Source: Moringa oleifera
Lineage: Eukaryota; Streptophyta; Magnoliopsida; Brassicales; Moringaceae
DNA length: 64,000 nt
Direction of reading: 5' to 3'
Assembly (NCBI GenBank): GCA_021397835.1
Contig: JAJFZO010000165.1
Span: 1,674,001 to 1,738,000, forward strand
Shown: positions 1-10,541 of the stretch, piece after piece
How the letters are laid out: every line of letters begins with the position of its first letter
Position numbering within the stretch: position 1 is the first letter of the stretch
Notes under the pieces: model-generated
Database searches by the model: none
The model's input: the letters and a program-made list of their open reading frames with translations, nothing else
Told to the model about the DNA's origin: nothing
Program-made: the position numbers and the translations under genes

Positions 1-82
1 ACGACATAAACAAAGATGATAGTTATAGAACTATATTAAAAGTCATCTTTAACTGCCATTAAAAGGCTTATTGATAGTAGTG
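1..82 (-). mobile_element. CACTA transposon terminus, cut by window start
   Basis: The first 82 bases end in ..TTGATAGTAGTG, the complement of a CACTACTAT terminus. Read on the minus strand, the sequence closely follows the left end of the complete CACTA element at 37517: both have a TTTAATG(A/G)CAGTTAAA motif and then, at a similar distance, TCATCTTTGTT(C/T)ATGTC. This is therefore an inverted family member whose body lies outside the window. The three bases after it are ACA; a target-site duplication cannot be tested because the other end is not present. Confidence 0.6.
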
Positions 83-549
83 ACACCACGTCCGTCGGTA
101 TATATACATAGTTTTCTACTGATGGACATTTTATCCTTTAGTATATGTCCCCTATAGATTTTTTTTTTATAAATTATATTTAATTTTATTTTAAATTATA
201 CTTATTATATTGCATACACCGTAGACTTACTGTTGAATCCTTTATGATATGAATTCATTTTTTTCGTAAAGGCAATGTGATTCCAATGATGATTTTATAC
301 TGCGTTTCCCATTCCAAAGTGAACCATTTGCTTTTATCTAGATGATCCAAGGCCCAAATTATAGTTAACAAACATAAAATGACAAATGGTAAGAAAAAGC
401 CGAGAAGAACTTAACTATAGGGTAACGATGACAGTTTACAAACCCTAAGAAAACACAGGTAAATAGAAGACAAAGATTGTTATCAAGCTTCAACATAATG
501 ATGGAGATCTAAAAAGATACAAATCTTAAATAAAATTGCAAAATAAGAA
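83..549. other. AT-rich intergenic, nothing recognised
   Basis: No coding signal or RNA gene was recognised. A CCGTCGGTATATATAC motif just after the CACTA end resembles subterminal motifs of other plant CACTA families, but it occurs once and is not interpretable alone. Confidence 0.5.
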
Positions 550-805
550 TCAAAAGGTAAAAAAGTTGGTATTGAATAAGATCCTGTCCAAGCTTCCATT
601 AAGAAGGTATTCATAAACTAATAGCTTTTCTTTTTCTTCTATATATGCAAAAACCTAACAATTTTACCAAGTTTTGATGTGGCAATTTAATAACTAACAT
701 TACTTCAGTTTTCAACTCTCATAGACCTTGCCTTGAGGTACTTGGCAAACTCTTTACAACTACTTTTTGCCCATCAAACAATGTTCCATGGATGGGTGCA
801 TCAAT
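550..805 (-). pseudogene. Receptor-like kinase catalytic-domain fragment (CRK/LRR-RLK type)
   Basis: The minus strand reads GTLFDGQKVVVKSLPSTSRQ, then after a TGA stop ELKTEVMLVIKLPHQNLVKL, and after a -1/+2 frameshift EEKEKLLVYEYLLNGSLDRI. These are in order: the glycine-rich loop end, the VAVK lysine segment (subdomain II), helix C, the HxNLV(K/R)LLG(F/Y)C block and the LLVYEY(M/L)xNGSL hinge of plant receptor-like kinases of the cysteine-rich or related classes. One in-frame stop and one frameshift show decay. The catalytic loop and activation segment are absent on the downstream side, so only the N-lobe survives. In an intact protein this domain would phosphorylate Ser/Thr on the cytoplasmic side of the plasma membrane. 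No extracellular domain is visible nearby. The family call is confident; the subfamily is not. Confidence 0.75.
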
Positions 806-2204
806 AGTAATATGTAATTCACTAGAATAAAAATAAACATGTGGGCATGTAAATATGTATTTTGAACATAGCATTATCTTATAAACTAGATCGAAACTAC
901 CTTCCATGAGCTTACTAGAATTAGAAAAAATGTGGATTACCTTATAAACAAGATAAGACCGGAATACAACACTAATTAAGTCAATCCAATGGAAAAACAA
1001 AAACTGCAAGAAGCACATTTACTAAAGAATAACTAATAGATAAAACTAAAATAGTTATGAGCAAAAGTAGTATCAATATTAGGTTAGTAAAATTAATCGG
1101 TAAAACGTAATCAATGCAAAACTTGAGGCTTAGTTCTCCAAATGTAGAAAAAATCAAACAGGAAGCATGTACATAATTAGTAATAAGTAAAGTCCATTAA
1201 TAGCAGTAGTAATGCAAAAAATGGTATGTTCCATGAACATGAAACAAACAATAAGCAAAAGAGCCTCGTAGAGATACGTATTTGTGTTTTTCTGTGAGTA
1301 AAAAGTGATGAGGAAAGGAAGAAAGGGAAGAAAGAGACCTTTAGATCTATATCAATAAAAATAAAATAATTTCGTATACATCTTAAGATCTTGTTGTTAG
1401 ACTTCTAGAAGCAAAAGGTGAAAGGAAATCTCATGATAGCAATGACATTTCACCTTTTATCAAATAGATTCCCATTAAATTCAAACCATTGCTCCTTTCC
1501 CAATACATCAAAGCAATTCATATCTAAAATTAACCCTAGTCCAGCTCTTTTTAGAATAACATTTTATCTTGAGCACTCATCTTTCTAAAACCTAAAAGCA
1601 TGGATAACATTGTTATGACTAATCTTCTATTTCAGTTCAAAAGTAACCTCAATAACAGAGGAAAAAAGCATAGTCGCCAGTCATGTCATCAATATAATTT
1701 GAGCATCCCTACTTATTTTCTAGAAGCATGCTTCACCTACTATACTTCTAGCATTAGCCAATATAAACCAAAAGAATCATTAAAGGAAAAGGATATGGTC
1801 ATTACAATAATTTACTTGATCAAGCTAACAATAAAATACTATTACAAGTGAATAATAATAATCGTTATCATCATCTACATCCATAGAAAAATGAACATAG
1901 AATCATAAAGGCATCAAATATAACTCATTTTGGGCTACCCAAGCAACATCACTCATCAACATTTGATTCAGCACCTTCCAGTTTAAAGATATTCATACCA
2001 CAATCTAATGCAAGACTTCTTATAGTTGTAAAGTGTTGCTATGGAATACTACTATCATCTTGAACCCATTAATGACAATAAAAATAATACAATAATTAAT
2101 TATATTATTTTTAAACTTAAAATGTAAAAGATATCATACCTCCACATCATTTAATGCCTTTCCCACAATTGAAAGTCTAATGAAATCAATATTTTGATAT
2201 TACT
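806..2204. other. AT-rich stretch without recognised genes
   Basis: Open frames here (for example 1600-1851, plus strand, 83 codons) have biased AT-driven composition and match no family I know. There is no LTR, TIR or tandem repeat that I can support. Confidence 0.45.
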
Positions 2205-2338
2205 TGAACAAGTCAAACATAACTCCAAACTTTCCCTGGAGTTCTCTAACATCTCCCTCTAACTCTTCAATATAATTCTTCAATTTCATATTTTCTTTCA
2301 TGATTTGTATGTTCAAACGTTCATATCCTTTTGATAAA
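2205..2338 (-). pseudogene. Coiled-coil fragment, possibly the tail of a CACTA accessory ORF
   Basis: The minus strand encodes a Lys/Glu-rich heptad-like stretch (RLNIQIMKENMKLKNYIEEL, then EGDVRELQGKFGVMFDLFK and a stop). Plant Ptta/En/Spm (Transposase_24) proteins commonly end in such a coiled coil, and the tandem units at 54-58 kb end in a similar KMMKENKKHLEVEL segment. No upstream Transposase_24 core was found here, so the assignment is an inference from form only. Confidence 0.3.
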
Positions 2339-3149
2339 CTACAAATCTTACCAAGGCAAGCTAAGTGCTGTGAATAGCACTAGTATTCTTGAATGAATTA
2401 AAACCAACAAAAACTAATCCAAGACACACATTACAAGAATCCAAGGCAAATCTAGGATAATGAGAACCAAGTTCCTTCTAAGCTTATGAATCTGCTGGAT
2501 GTTATAAGAAATCTAGCGACCGATACTAATCTGTCGCTAAAGTAATTATCGATATGAATCTGTCGCTAAGCTAGAAACTTGATTAGCGACTAATAAATTT
2601 GTCGCTAATATAATTAACTATTTTTAAAAAGATTATTTTTAAGTTATAACTTAATAAATAAAATAAAATACAATTAGATAAAATTCATAAAACAAGATAA
2701 TAAATATAAAATTATATTCTATTTTCGTCAAATACAATATTCATGCAAGAAATAACATCTAATTATTAAAAGGTACTAGGGGTTTGCTTCTCGAGAAATC
2801 ATCTTCCACGTGTACCTGCATGGATTAACTTTCTCTTAAAAAAATTTTATAAATCTTCGTAGAGCATTGATGTGAAGGCTCAATCCTATCAAATGTGATA
2901 ATAAATAAATATTTACAGAATTTATAAAGATAATGATACAAAGTACTAAAAACAGTAACTATAAATACTTACGTGTTATTGTCTACATAAATTTGCTGTC
3001 TACCTGAACTCTGCATACTTTTAAGCTAGACATCCTAGTACTAACAAAGCGAGAAGAGGCTAAAACATGTGGAGATGGTGTAGCTATGTCCTCTTCTTCA
3101 TCCTAATAAGATACAAATTATGGATTTTGCCCTCTGATATACTTAACTC

Positions 3150-3225
3150 TCCTTCTAGAGTCACCTCTCCGTTTGAGATATTCACCTCTCCCTCTAGAGT
3201 CACCTCTCCCTCTGAAGTCGCGTTG
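3150..3225 (+). repeat. Short direct repeat TCTAGAGTCACCTCTCC
   Basis: CCTTCTAGAGTCACCTCTCC and CCCTCTAGAGTCACCTCTCC occur about 50 bases apart, with a degenerate third copy (CTCCCTCTGAAGTCGC). The plus-strand frame reads SPSRVTSP repeated. It lies inside the CACTA-like element and may be a remnant of a repeat-containing captured or accessory ORF; no family was recognised. Confidence 0.4.
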
Positions 3226-3589
3226 TCTGCTTCAACCTTTCATCTAATCATCTTAACGAACTTGATAAGATTAAGTTAGTTTTAATAAAAAAATTTGATG
3301 GAATCTCCCTTGAAAATCAAACTAAAACTCTGTGAAATACATGATGAAAAGACATTGACATTATAATTACATCTACATTAATAATTATAAATTAAAAACA
3401 AAATTTAACTAATTAACATATAATTGCATTTACATTAACAATTAACATCTAATTAATTTAATCTTCATAAAAATTTAATTAAATTATTTATCGTACGTAA
3501 ATTATAATATCTAATTAAACTATTATCTAAATCTAACGTAAACTAAAATTTAGTAACAAAAAAAATTAACAATTCTAAAATTTAATCAA

Positions 3590-4690
3590 CATGCATGGCC
3601 ACCTTCGAGGCCATAGTTGCCACCTTCGAAGGGGACAGCTGTGCCTTTATGGCCACGGTGGGCTTCGCGGGTGGCCAGGCAAGGAGGCTTCGTGACTATG
3701 GCTGCCGCTTTGAAGCCCATGGCTGCCATCGTGCACAGCCATTGTTGCCTATGTGACCACGCATGGAAACTTTCGCGGCAACCATCCATGGATGCCTCTA
3801 TGGCCATTGCTGCCTCCTTCGAAGGCCATGGCTGCATTCGCTGCCATGCATGGAGGCTTTTGCGACAACCATCCATTAAGGCTTTCATAGCAACTATGCA
3901 TGGCTGCCTTCGCATATGGCCATGCATAGAGGCTTTGGCGGCAACCATGCATGAAGCCTTTGGCAGCAACTATGCGTGGTTGCCTTCGCATATGGCCATG
4001 CATAAAGGCTTTCATTGCATTCATGCATGGCCACCTTCTTGGTGACGGTTGCCTTCGTGGCCATGGCTACTGCCTTCGATAGCCATGGCTGCCTTCGTGG
4101 CCATGGCTACCACCTTTGAAGGCCATGGCTACATCTACAGCCTTGCATGGAGGCATTTATGGTAGCCATGCATGGCTACCTTCGTGGCCAAACTGACGAC
4201 CCACAAGGATGACCATGCATGGCTACGTTTGAAGGTAGTAAGCTGGTTGGCTTGATGATTGCCTATGGTCATCATTATGGCTGCCTTCGAAGGCAATAAG
4301 CTAATGGCCATGTATGGCCACCTTCGAATGCCGCCAGCTTGCTGCCTTAATGGTCATGCATGGCTACCTTTAAAGGCGGCTAGTTTGCTACCTTGGTGGC
4401 CATGCACGGCTGCTTTCGAAGGCAGTGAGCTAGTGACCATATATGACTGCCTCCAAAGGGAACAACTAGTGGCCTACCATGCATGGCTGCCTTCGATGGC
4501 AGCCAGCTTGCTGCCTCAACAGCCATGCATGCATGGTTGCCTTCAAAGGCGGTCAGCTTGCTGCATTGGCAGCTATGCATGGCTGCCTTTGAGTGCAGCT
4601 AGCTTGCTTTCTGAGTGGTCATGCATGGCTGCCTTTGAAGGCAGCCAGCTTGCTTCCTTAGTGACCATGCTTGGCTGCCTTTGAAGGTAA
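3590..4690. repeat. GC-rich array of alternating palindromes (GCCATGCATGGC / GCCTTCGAAGGC)
   Basis: About 1.1 kb of degenerate repeats stands out as GC-rich in an AT-rich window. Two perfect or near-perfect 12-base palindromes recur: GCCATGCATGGC and GCCTTCGAAGGC, joined by variants of GGCTGCCTTCGAAGGCAGC and AGCTTGCTGCC. Spacing is irregular, mostly about 35-70 bases. Open frames on both strands (for example 3617-4045 and 4259-4684 plus, 3586-3969 minus) exist only because the repeat lacks stops; their translations are low-complexity and strand-symmetric, so they are not called genes. It sits inside the CACTA-like element 2500-4846. Confidence 0.8.
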
Positions 4691-4846
4691 ATTACATCTC
4701 TAAAGTATATCACTAATTTTTCATTATTTCATCACTATATTAAAATTTTTATTTTGTAATAAATTTGTCGCTATTTTGTTACTATTTGCTGATTAATTAT
4801 GTTTGTCGCTATATTTTGTTGTTATTTTTGAATTTTTTTTATAGTG

Positions 4847-6538
4847 ATCATGATAGTCCATAAGTTTTAGTGCATAGTTAAAGGATTTAATTATTCAATA
4901 GAATAGGCACTTGTGACATCAATTAGTGAGGTCTGGAATATAGTACAATAGTGGCTTGTTTTTGTTCTTAGTAGAAGTTATAGTTTGGATAAACATTGAT
5001 AGTCCTTTAATAAGATTATCCTTTGTCTGGTTTATTATTAAAGCAGTGTGCAATTTAGACAAGAAAGGTTGTTTTAACAAAAAAAAAAATTTCTACAATA
5101 TTTCTCACCTTAAAGCAAATTATGTTCAGTAGTCATTGAAAACTCAATCTTTTATTGCAAAGAATTGGGAAGTGATCAATTAGCTAAAAATGTAGAGCTA
5201 CAATATCTACAGATTAAATGGCACCGATTTGACCTTCAGCTTTACGTCCATGCTACCTCCTTGAGAATTTACCCAAGATAAGATTCCCAAAGTAAACTTC
5301 CAATAGAGAAGAACATATAACATAACCACTTCAACCAAAGAAGAACATACAACAGAATCAAATCATCAATTTGAAAAGCATAATATTCTCCTTAAGGTTT
5401 TGAAGAGTAAAGCAATATCAAATTGTTAAAACCTTGAATGTGATTCAAGGCCATCATCAGTGGTAAAGATTGTGAAGAACTGAGTTTGACAAGAATGTGA
5501 TTCCACATAAGTTCAAGGAAATCATTCCACATAAGATAAATTACAATTACGAGAAAATAAATTCCTTATTATGATGTTAGAATAAGAAATATTTGTCAAA
5601 CGATACCATCTAATCACTTGCCGAGTTACATGTGGCACATAATAGAGCAAGATAATTTAAAGTGATGAATAAATACTTAATTACACTATTTAACAGCATA
5701 GCTAAGTGAAATCAAGTACTAAACCAATATCCTTTATCATTAAAAGAAGTGTTGAAGAACTAAACTGATACGAATTGATAAGAACTCCCACTCTCACTAA
5801 TCTAAAAAATTGAGTATTTTAATGAGTTTCCATTAGTGAATAGTGAATTAATACAATTTTTGTATAAAATAATAAACTTAATAAACTTAAAAGCATTTAC
5901 GAACCCAAAATATAACTTAAAAAATGCATCAATATTCGAAATCATCAGTAGCTACCTTAACTTTTAAGGAAATAAAATTCACGTAAATAATCAAAATAAA
6001 TCACTTTTAAAGATTATAAAGTTCCTAATTGTTGTGCTTGGTAGATGATCCTAACAAGTAAAACATAAAATTTGATAAACAATCATATGCAAGTGTTTGC
6101 TATGAAATGTGGATGCCCCTTTGGAGGGAAATAAGAATATTGAAAGGCATTATCCTTTTATACCAATACATTTTTTCAAAATTTTCTTATGACTAATATA
6201 ACTTATCTTTTCAAAAAGAATTAAAATGAATTGGAGAGAGAATTCAAATTATAATTACAAGAAAAATACGCTTATTGACCCACTTGAAAGTTTAGGATTT
6301 AAAATGAAACAAAATAAAAATATCAAGTTCTTTTTTCAAATCTATATTAAAATTTTCTATTTAAAGTAGTGGAAAATAAGTAAGTCTGTCGCAACGACCA
6401 ACTTGTTCATGTTATTAATGAACTAAATAAAAGTAAATTAATTTCTAATGGTCAATGATGAAACAAAATGATAAAATAAAGATTAAAAAAACACAAGCGA
6501 GTTAGAAGAAAATAAAAAAGTTAAGAAAATAAAAAGAG
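4847..6538 (+). repeat. Copy 1 of a 1.7-kb diverged direct duplication
   Basis: Begins ATCATGATAGTCCATAAG and is collinear, with many substitutions and small indels, with 10542-12205 (for example the shared TTGTGCTTGGTA, TATGCAAGTG and GCTATGAAATGTGGATG blocks). The copy ends exactly where a CACTA terminus starts at 6539. No protein domain was recognised in it. Confidence 0.75.
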
Positions 6539-6720
6539 CACTACTATAAAAATTGTAATAAGTGATAATAATTTAATGACAGTTATTCAAACAACTATCA
6601 TTAAAAAGTTTTTTAATACTTTTAATGACAATTCTTCCAAAACTATCATTAAAAATGGGATCTTTAACGTCAATTATGATAAACTGACGTTAAATATTAT
6701 CCTTTACAACATGCATGGGG
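6539..6720 (+). mobile_element. CACTA terminus with subterminal hairpins; far end not found
   Basis: Starts CACTACTATAAAAATTG and continues with inverted TTTAATGACAGTT / AACTATCATTAAA and TTTAACGTCAATT / AACTGACGTTAAA pairs. It resembles the complement of the right end of the element at 37517-43478 (both have an AATTTAATGACAGTT block about 33 bases in). Copy 2 of the flanking duplication lacks it: copy 1 reads AAAAAGAG then CACTA, copy 2 reads GAAAGAG then ATTCAAAAATAATG, which fixes this boundary. The opposite TIR is not visible before 10541, so the element is truncated or rearranged. Confidence 0.65.
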
Positions 6721-7199
6721 GGCACAAAACTGTAAATAATAGTCAAGAATTTCCTCAATCACTGCTTTGCAGCAACTTGATCTGTAATATAATCGTAGGG
6801 AAAATGTCACCATTAAAGGTCACTCCTCCCCATACTCGAAAGGAAGCACCTCCTCTGAGGCATGCAACAACTCCATAAAATTTGAAATCAAAAAGTTTGA
6901 CAGTAAAAGAAATTTCAATATGTGGAGGATAAAGATGTGTGTTATGCTTGTTCAACAAAAGTGTGTAAAGGCATTGAATGAGAAGGAAATTCCTTCTTCA
7001 TTATGAGAAGAAGATAAACAAGAAATGATCAAAATGGCCCATAGTTCCTTAATTTTGAATCTACTAGAAATAATACTGAGATTGATCAATGAAAAAAAGA
7101 CTGCAGTTGCTTGAATATTTGTTCATGATAAAGTTTATATCAAACAAAATTTTTCTAAAAGAGTAGCTATTTGGATTCAAGATGGATTCTTCAAGAATT

Positions 7200-8917
7200 C
7201 TTGATGAGAATTTGGATGAGTTCAAATAATTTATTGTGAGCTTGGCTAATGTTAATGAAAAATTGGTGATGAAAATCAAGCCATCATCTTGTTGTATTGT
7301 CTTCTTGATTTTCATAATGATGTTAAATGTGCTACTAAATATAAGAGAGATAGTGTTAATACAGATGAGGTCATTGGGGCTTTAAAATCAAAAGAATTAA
7401 AGTTAAAAATATTCAAAAATTTTGGATATTCAAGGGAAGATCTTACTGTCAAGGGAAGGTTGGAAAAGAGAGATCAATCAAAATAAAGAGGAAAATCTAA
7501 GTCAAAATCTAGAACTAAAAGAACTTGCTACTATTGTCATAAGTCTATATATTAGAAAAATTTGTCTTGAAAGGCAAAAAAAAGGAGGATGGATGACATT
7601 CAGAGTGCAGCCACTACATCTGAGGAATTTGGCATTACAGAACTCTTGATAGTATCAAAATAAGATTCAAATTATGACTTGATTCTTGATTCAAGTTGTA
7701 CCTATCATATGACCCTAAGCCATGGCTAGTTTTAGGAGCCATGGTAGTAATAAGAGGATTACTTAAGAATGGCTTATGCATCCTTCAAAGAGAAGCCATA
7801 GTGTCTAAGATAGCTTGCACCGTTGTAAATAAAGACAAGACTACTCTTTGGCATAATAAGTTTGGACGCGTGAGCTTGAAATGAATGCATGAACCATGTA
7901 ACAGGGATTTCTTGATGAGAAGAAGATACTTGATTTAGACTTTTATGAAACTTGTGTACTAGGTAAACTACATAGTTTAAGTTTTTCACCATTAGAAGTT
8001 AAAGGAAAAACTAAGTTCAGAATTTGACATGAAAGGTTATGGGTGAACTAAGAAAACATTGGGCATGCACATCCAAAAAGAAAAGAAACAGGCACATTAT
8101 CAATCTCACAAGAAGATTACATCAAAAAAGTGGTTGAAACATCTTGTATAGAAGATGCAGTAAAACTCCTATTAGGTTTCAATTCAAGCTAAAAGATTTT
8201 AAAATCCTCTTACCAAGAAAAAAAAAAGCTTTATGAATCATCATATGTCTTATGCAAATGCAGTGAAAGTATAATGTATGTTATGCTTCAATCTAGGCTA
8301 GATATTGCATATGATATTGGTTTAGTTAGTAGATTTATAACTAAACTAGGAAAAGATCATTGGATGGCTACAAATAGTTTTTGTGATATTTAAAAGAAAT
8401 AACAATTATTAAATTATATATGTTGTAAAAGAGAAGAGTCATAACCATTTTGAATGAAAGGATAATATTATTCTGATTATGCTGAAAAGTTAGATAAAAG
8501 AAGATCCTTAATTTGCTATTCTAAAAAATTGGGGGCAACGTTACAAGATAGAAATATACCTTTTAACATACCGTGGCATCGACAATAGAGGCCAAATAAG
8601 TTACATTGAAAGATGCAACTAAGAAAGCACTTCAGCTCAAAGGTTTTATAAAAGAGTAGGGTTTTAATTTTACAAGACGTTAGTGGACATCTATTCAAAT
8701 TCTTAAATGTCATCTACCTTAGCAAGAACGTAGGTTTTCATAAAAGATTAAAGCATACAAATGTGAAGTTGTACTTTGTGAGAGACATGATTGAAGATGG
8801 GTTGATAGTTATGAAGAAGATTTCAATATTAGAGAACCTTGTAGACATGTTAACAAAGATTATACGACTTAGGAAGCTTAGTAAATGGGTAACTATGCAT
8901 CTTGATTATAAATAGGT
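7200..8917 (+). pseudogene. Ty1/copia gag-pol, decayed and internally deleted
   Basis: Reading the plus strand across frames gives a copia order: gag end (DVKCATKYKRDSVNTDEVIG at about 7318-7378), a zinc-knuckle start (RTCYYCHK, 7519) with the rest lost to stops, a protease site LILDSSCTYHM (7681-7713; DSG changed to DSS), the gag-pre-integrase LWHNKFGRVSLK (7849-7884), then a jump to the C-terminal RT/RNase H region (SYANAV..IMYVMLQSRLDIAYD, about 8250-8310) and the tail LVDMLTKIIRLRKL (about 8839-8880). The integrase core and the RT palm with its YVDD motif are missing, so there is an internal deletion near 8030. At least ten stops or frameshifts are present. The product would have been the polyprotein of a cytoplasmic virus-like particle; this copy cannot make it. 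Confidence 0.8.
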
Positions 8918-9173
8918 TGTTAATTACTTATTTATACATGTGAGAGGCTTTTTCTTCTTTTCTTTTGGATATTATGGTTTCTATTTATGAGGGTTCTTTT
9001 GTATTTATAAGGATTCCTTTTGTACAAATGATTGTAAGGAGAAATATTTGTAATTTCTTTGAGATTAAGAGTTGTAATCTTCAATTTGCTGGTCGATTGA
9101 ATAAGGTGATGATTCTTTCGGTCTTGGATGCGGATTAGCTTTGTCTAATTAAACAAATTTGTCTTTTCTAGCA
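8918..9173 (+). repeat. Candidate 3' LTR of the decayed copia element
   Basis: Directly after the pol tail, sequence starts TGTTAATTACTT and ends ..TTTTCTAGCA, with a T-rich, polyadenylation-like middle and TTGTAATC-type downstream motifs usual in copia LTRs. No matching 5' LTR was found upstream of 7200, so length and borders are inferred. Confidence 0.35.
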
Positions 9174-10541
9174 TATTTCTTTATTAAATCTTTTTTTTTG
9201 TTCCTTTTTGAAGCAATTACATAAAGATTCAAGAAGATAGGTGTAAATTCCTATCAAGTACATCATGAAAATTAATATAATCATAACACTTAAAAATAAG
9301 CACAAGCACTTTTTAACTTCATCCCACTCCCTCACTTCAGACATAGATATGTGGGAATAGAGAGGATCTCCCTTGTTGATGAATTTACTAATACACAATA
9401 ACTTTGCTTTTAGTGAATCAACATCACTTGATATCTATTATGCTAGAGATGCGGTATAGTATCTTAAAAAAACCTCCACAACAAAAACAATACTAGACTT
9501 CATAATTAATTCCCTAAATCATTAAAAACAAAATTTGTTTCTAAAGCCATCAACTGATCTAATTGCAAGAATCTAAGATTTTAAAATTTAGAATGGATAA
9601 ATAAAGAAAAATTTCAAAAATAAGTGAAATAAAAAAAAAGAAAAAAATATGTATGTATAAACTCACCGATGAAACTTCGAAGAGAGGACATATAAACCTA
9701 TCTTTTTTCTCCATTTAAACTTTTAAGACAAAGTCTTGTTAAGCTGCAAATTGGAAGTGAAGTGAAGAAAGGGACACAGATATTGTGTCATTGTAAGAGG
9801 TGAAAGTGAAATGAAAGTGTTTTTCATTGGGTTAACTTTTTTGTGTGAGTGGTCTTCATAATTTGGGCAATTGTAAATAGAACCCATCATGCATATTGTA
9901 TCTCCATAAAACATGTTCTCCTAGAAAGACCCTCTATTAAAGAAAACTAAAGACCCATCATCTAAAAAATAATTAGGGTTTATTTGTACGAAAAAAATTA
10001 GGCTTATTATTATTATTTTTTAATTCTATAAAGAATGTTATATTAATAATTTCAGTGAAAATGGAGCACATTCTATTTTTTTCACTCGTCCACTTAGCCA
10101 CGAATGTAATTAATGATTCTCTTTCCACAATCAAGTTTATTAAAGACCAATCAAATATAGTGAAGTCCATTAGCATTAACCCCATAGTTACATAACTCTT
10201 TCTTTTTGTTTCTCCTACACATGGATAAAAGTAACAACTTGTGTCTTTGTACAGTGCAGATTCAAATTTTTGTGCACGTAAGTATAATTGGAATTTCAGG
10301 CCAAGAATACAGTCAACAAAAGTATCCAAATACCTATTTGTTAAATGACTCTCATTTGTAAATTAAAACGAAAATTTAAATTATGTGGATTAACAACATA
10401 TATGCAGGCATTCATTTTGCCACTTTCATGCTATTACATAATAAAACTGGTTTCTGTTGGGGATCTCTAAAAATCCCAGTAAGTGTATTAATTTGCAAAC
10501 TCATTTTAAAATAGTTAAAAAAAATAAAATTAGATGGCGTT
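9174..10541. other. No recognised feature; one 118-codon minus-strand frame
   Basis: An ATG-initiated frame at 9973-10329 (minus) has no motif I recognise and ends in an Asn/Lys-rich low-complexity tail. A second frame at 9723-9914 is likewise featureless. Both may be chance frames in AT-rich DNA. Confidence 0.4.

Larger units (their letters stand above)
2500..4846. mobile_element. Non-autonomous CACTA-like element with TAGCGAC subterminal repeats
   Basis: The right end reads ..TTTTTTTTATAGTG (4846), complement CACTATAAAAAAAATTC. The left end at 2500 reads TGTTATAAGAAATCTAGCGAC, which fits CACTATAAGAAAT with three changed terminal bases. Both ends carry subterminal copies of TAGCGACxxATxxxTxTGTCGCTA in both orientations (2514-2620 and 4755-4815), a layout typical of plant CACTA elements. 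The interior holds no transposase; it contains an AT-rich left half and the GC-rich array at 3590-4690. The three flanking bases do not match (GGA left, ATC right), so target duplication is not confirmed and the left terminus is the weaker boundary. Confidence 0.55.

Noticed and set aside
3586..4684. Several 90-140 codon open frames on both strands
   Set aside because: They arise from the palindromic repeat array, overlap on both strands and translate to low-complexity Ala/Met/His/Trp-rich strings; no domain.
2500..4846. A confirmed target-site duplication for this CACTA-like element
   Set aside because: Flanking triplets GGA and ATC do not match and the left terminal bases are altered, so only the right end is firm.
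6576..6878. A 100-codon plus-strand frame and its minus-strand shadow
   Set aside because: It starts inside the CACTA subterminal hairpins; no protein similarity recognised.
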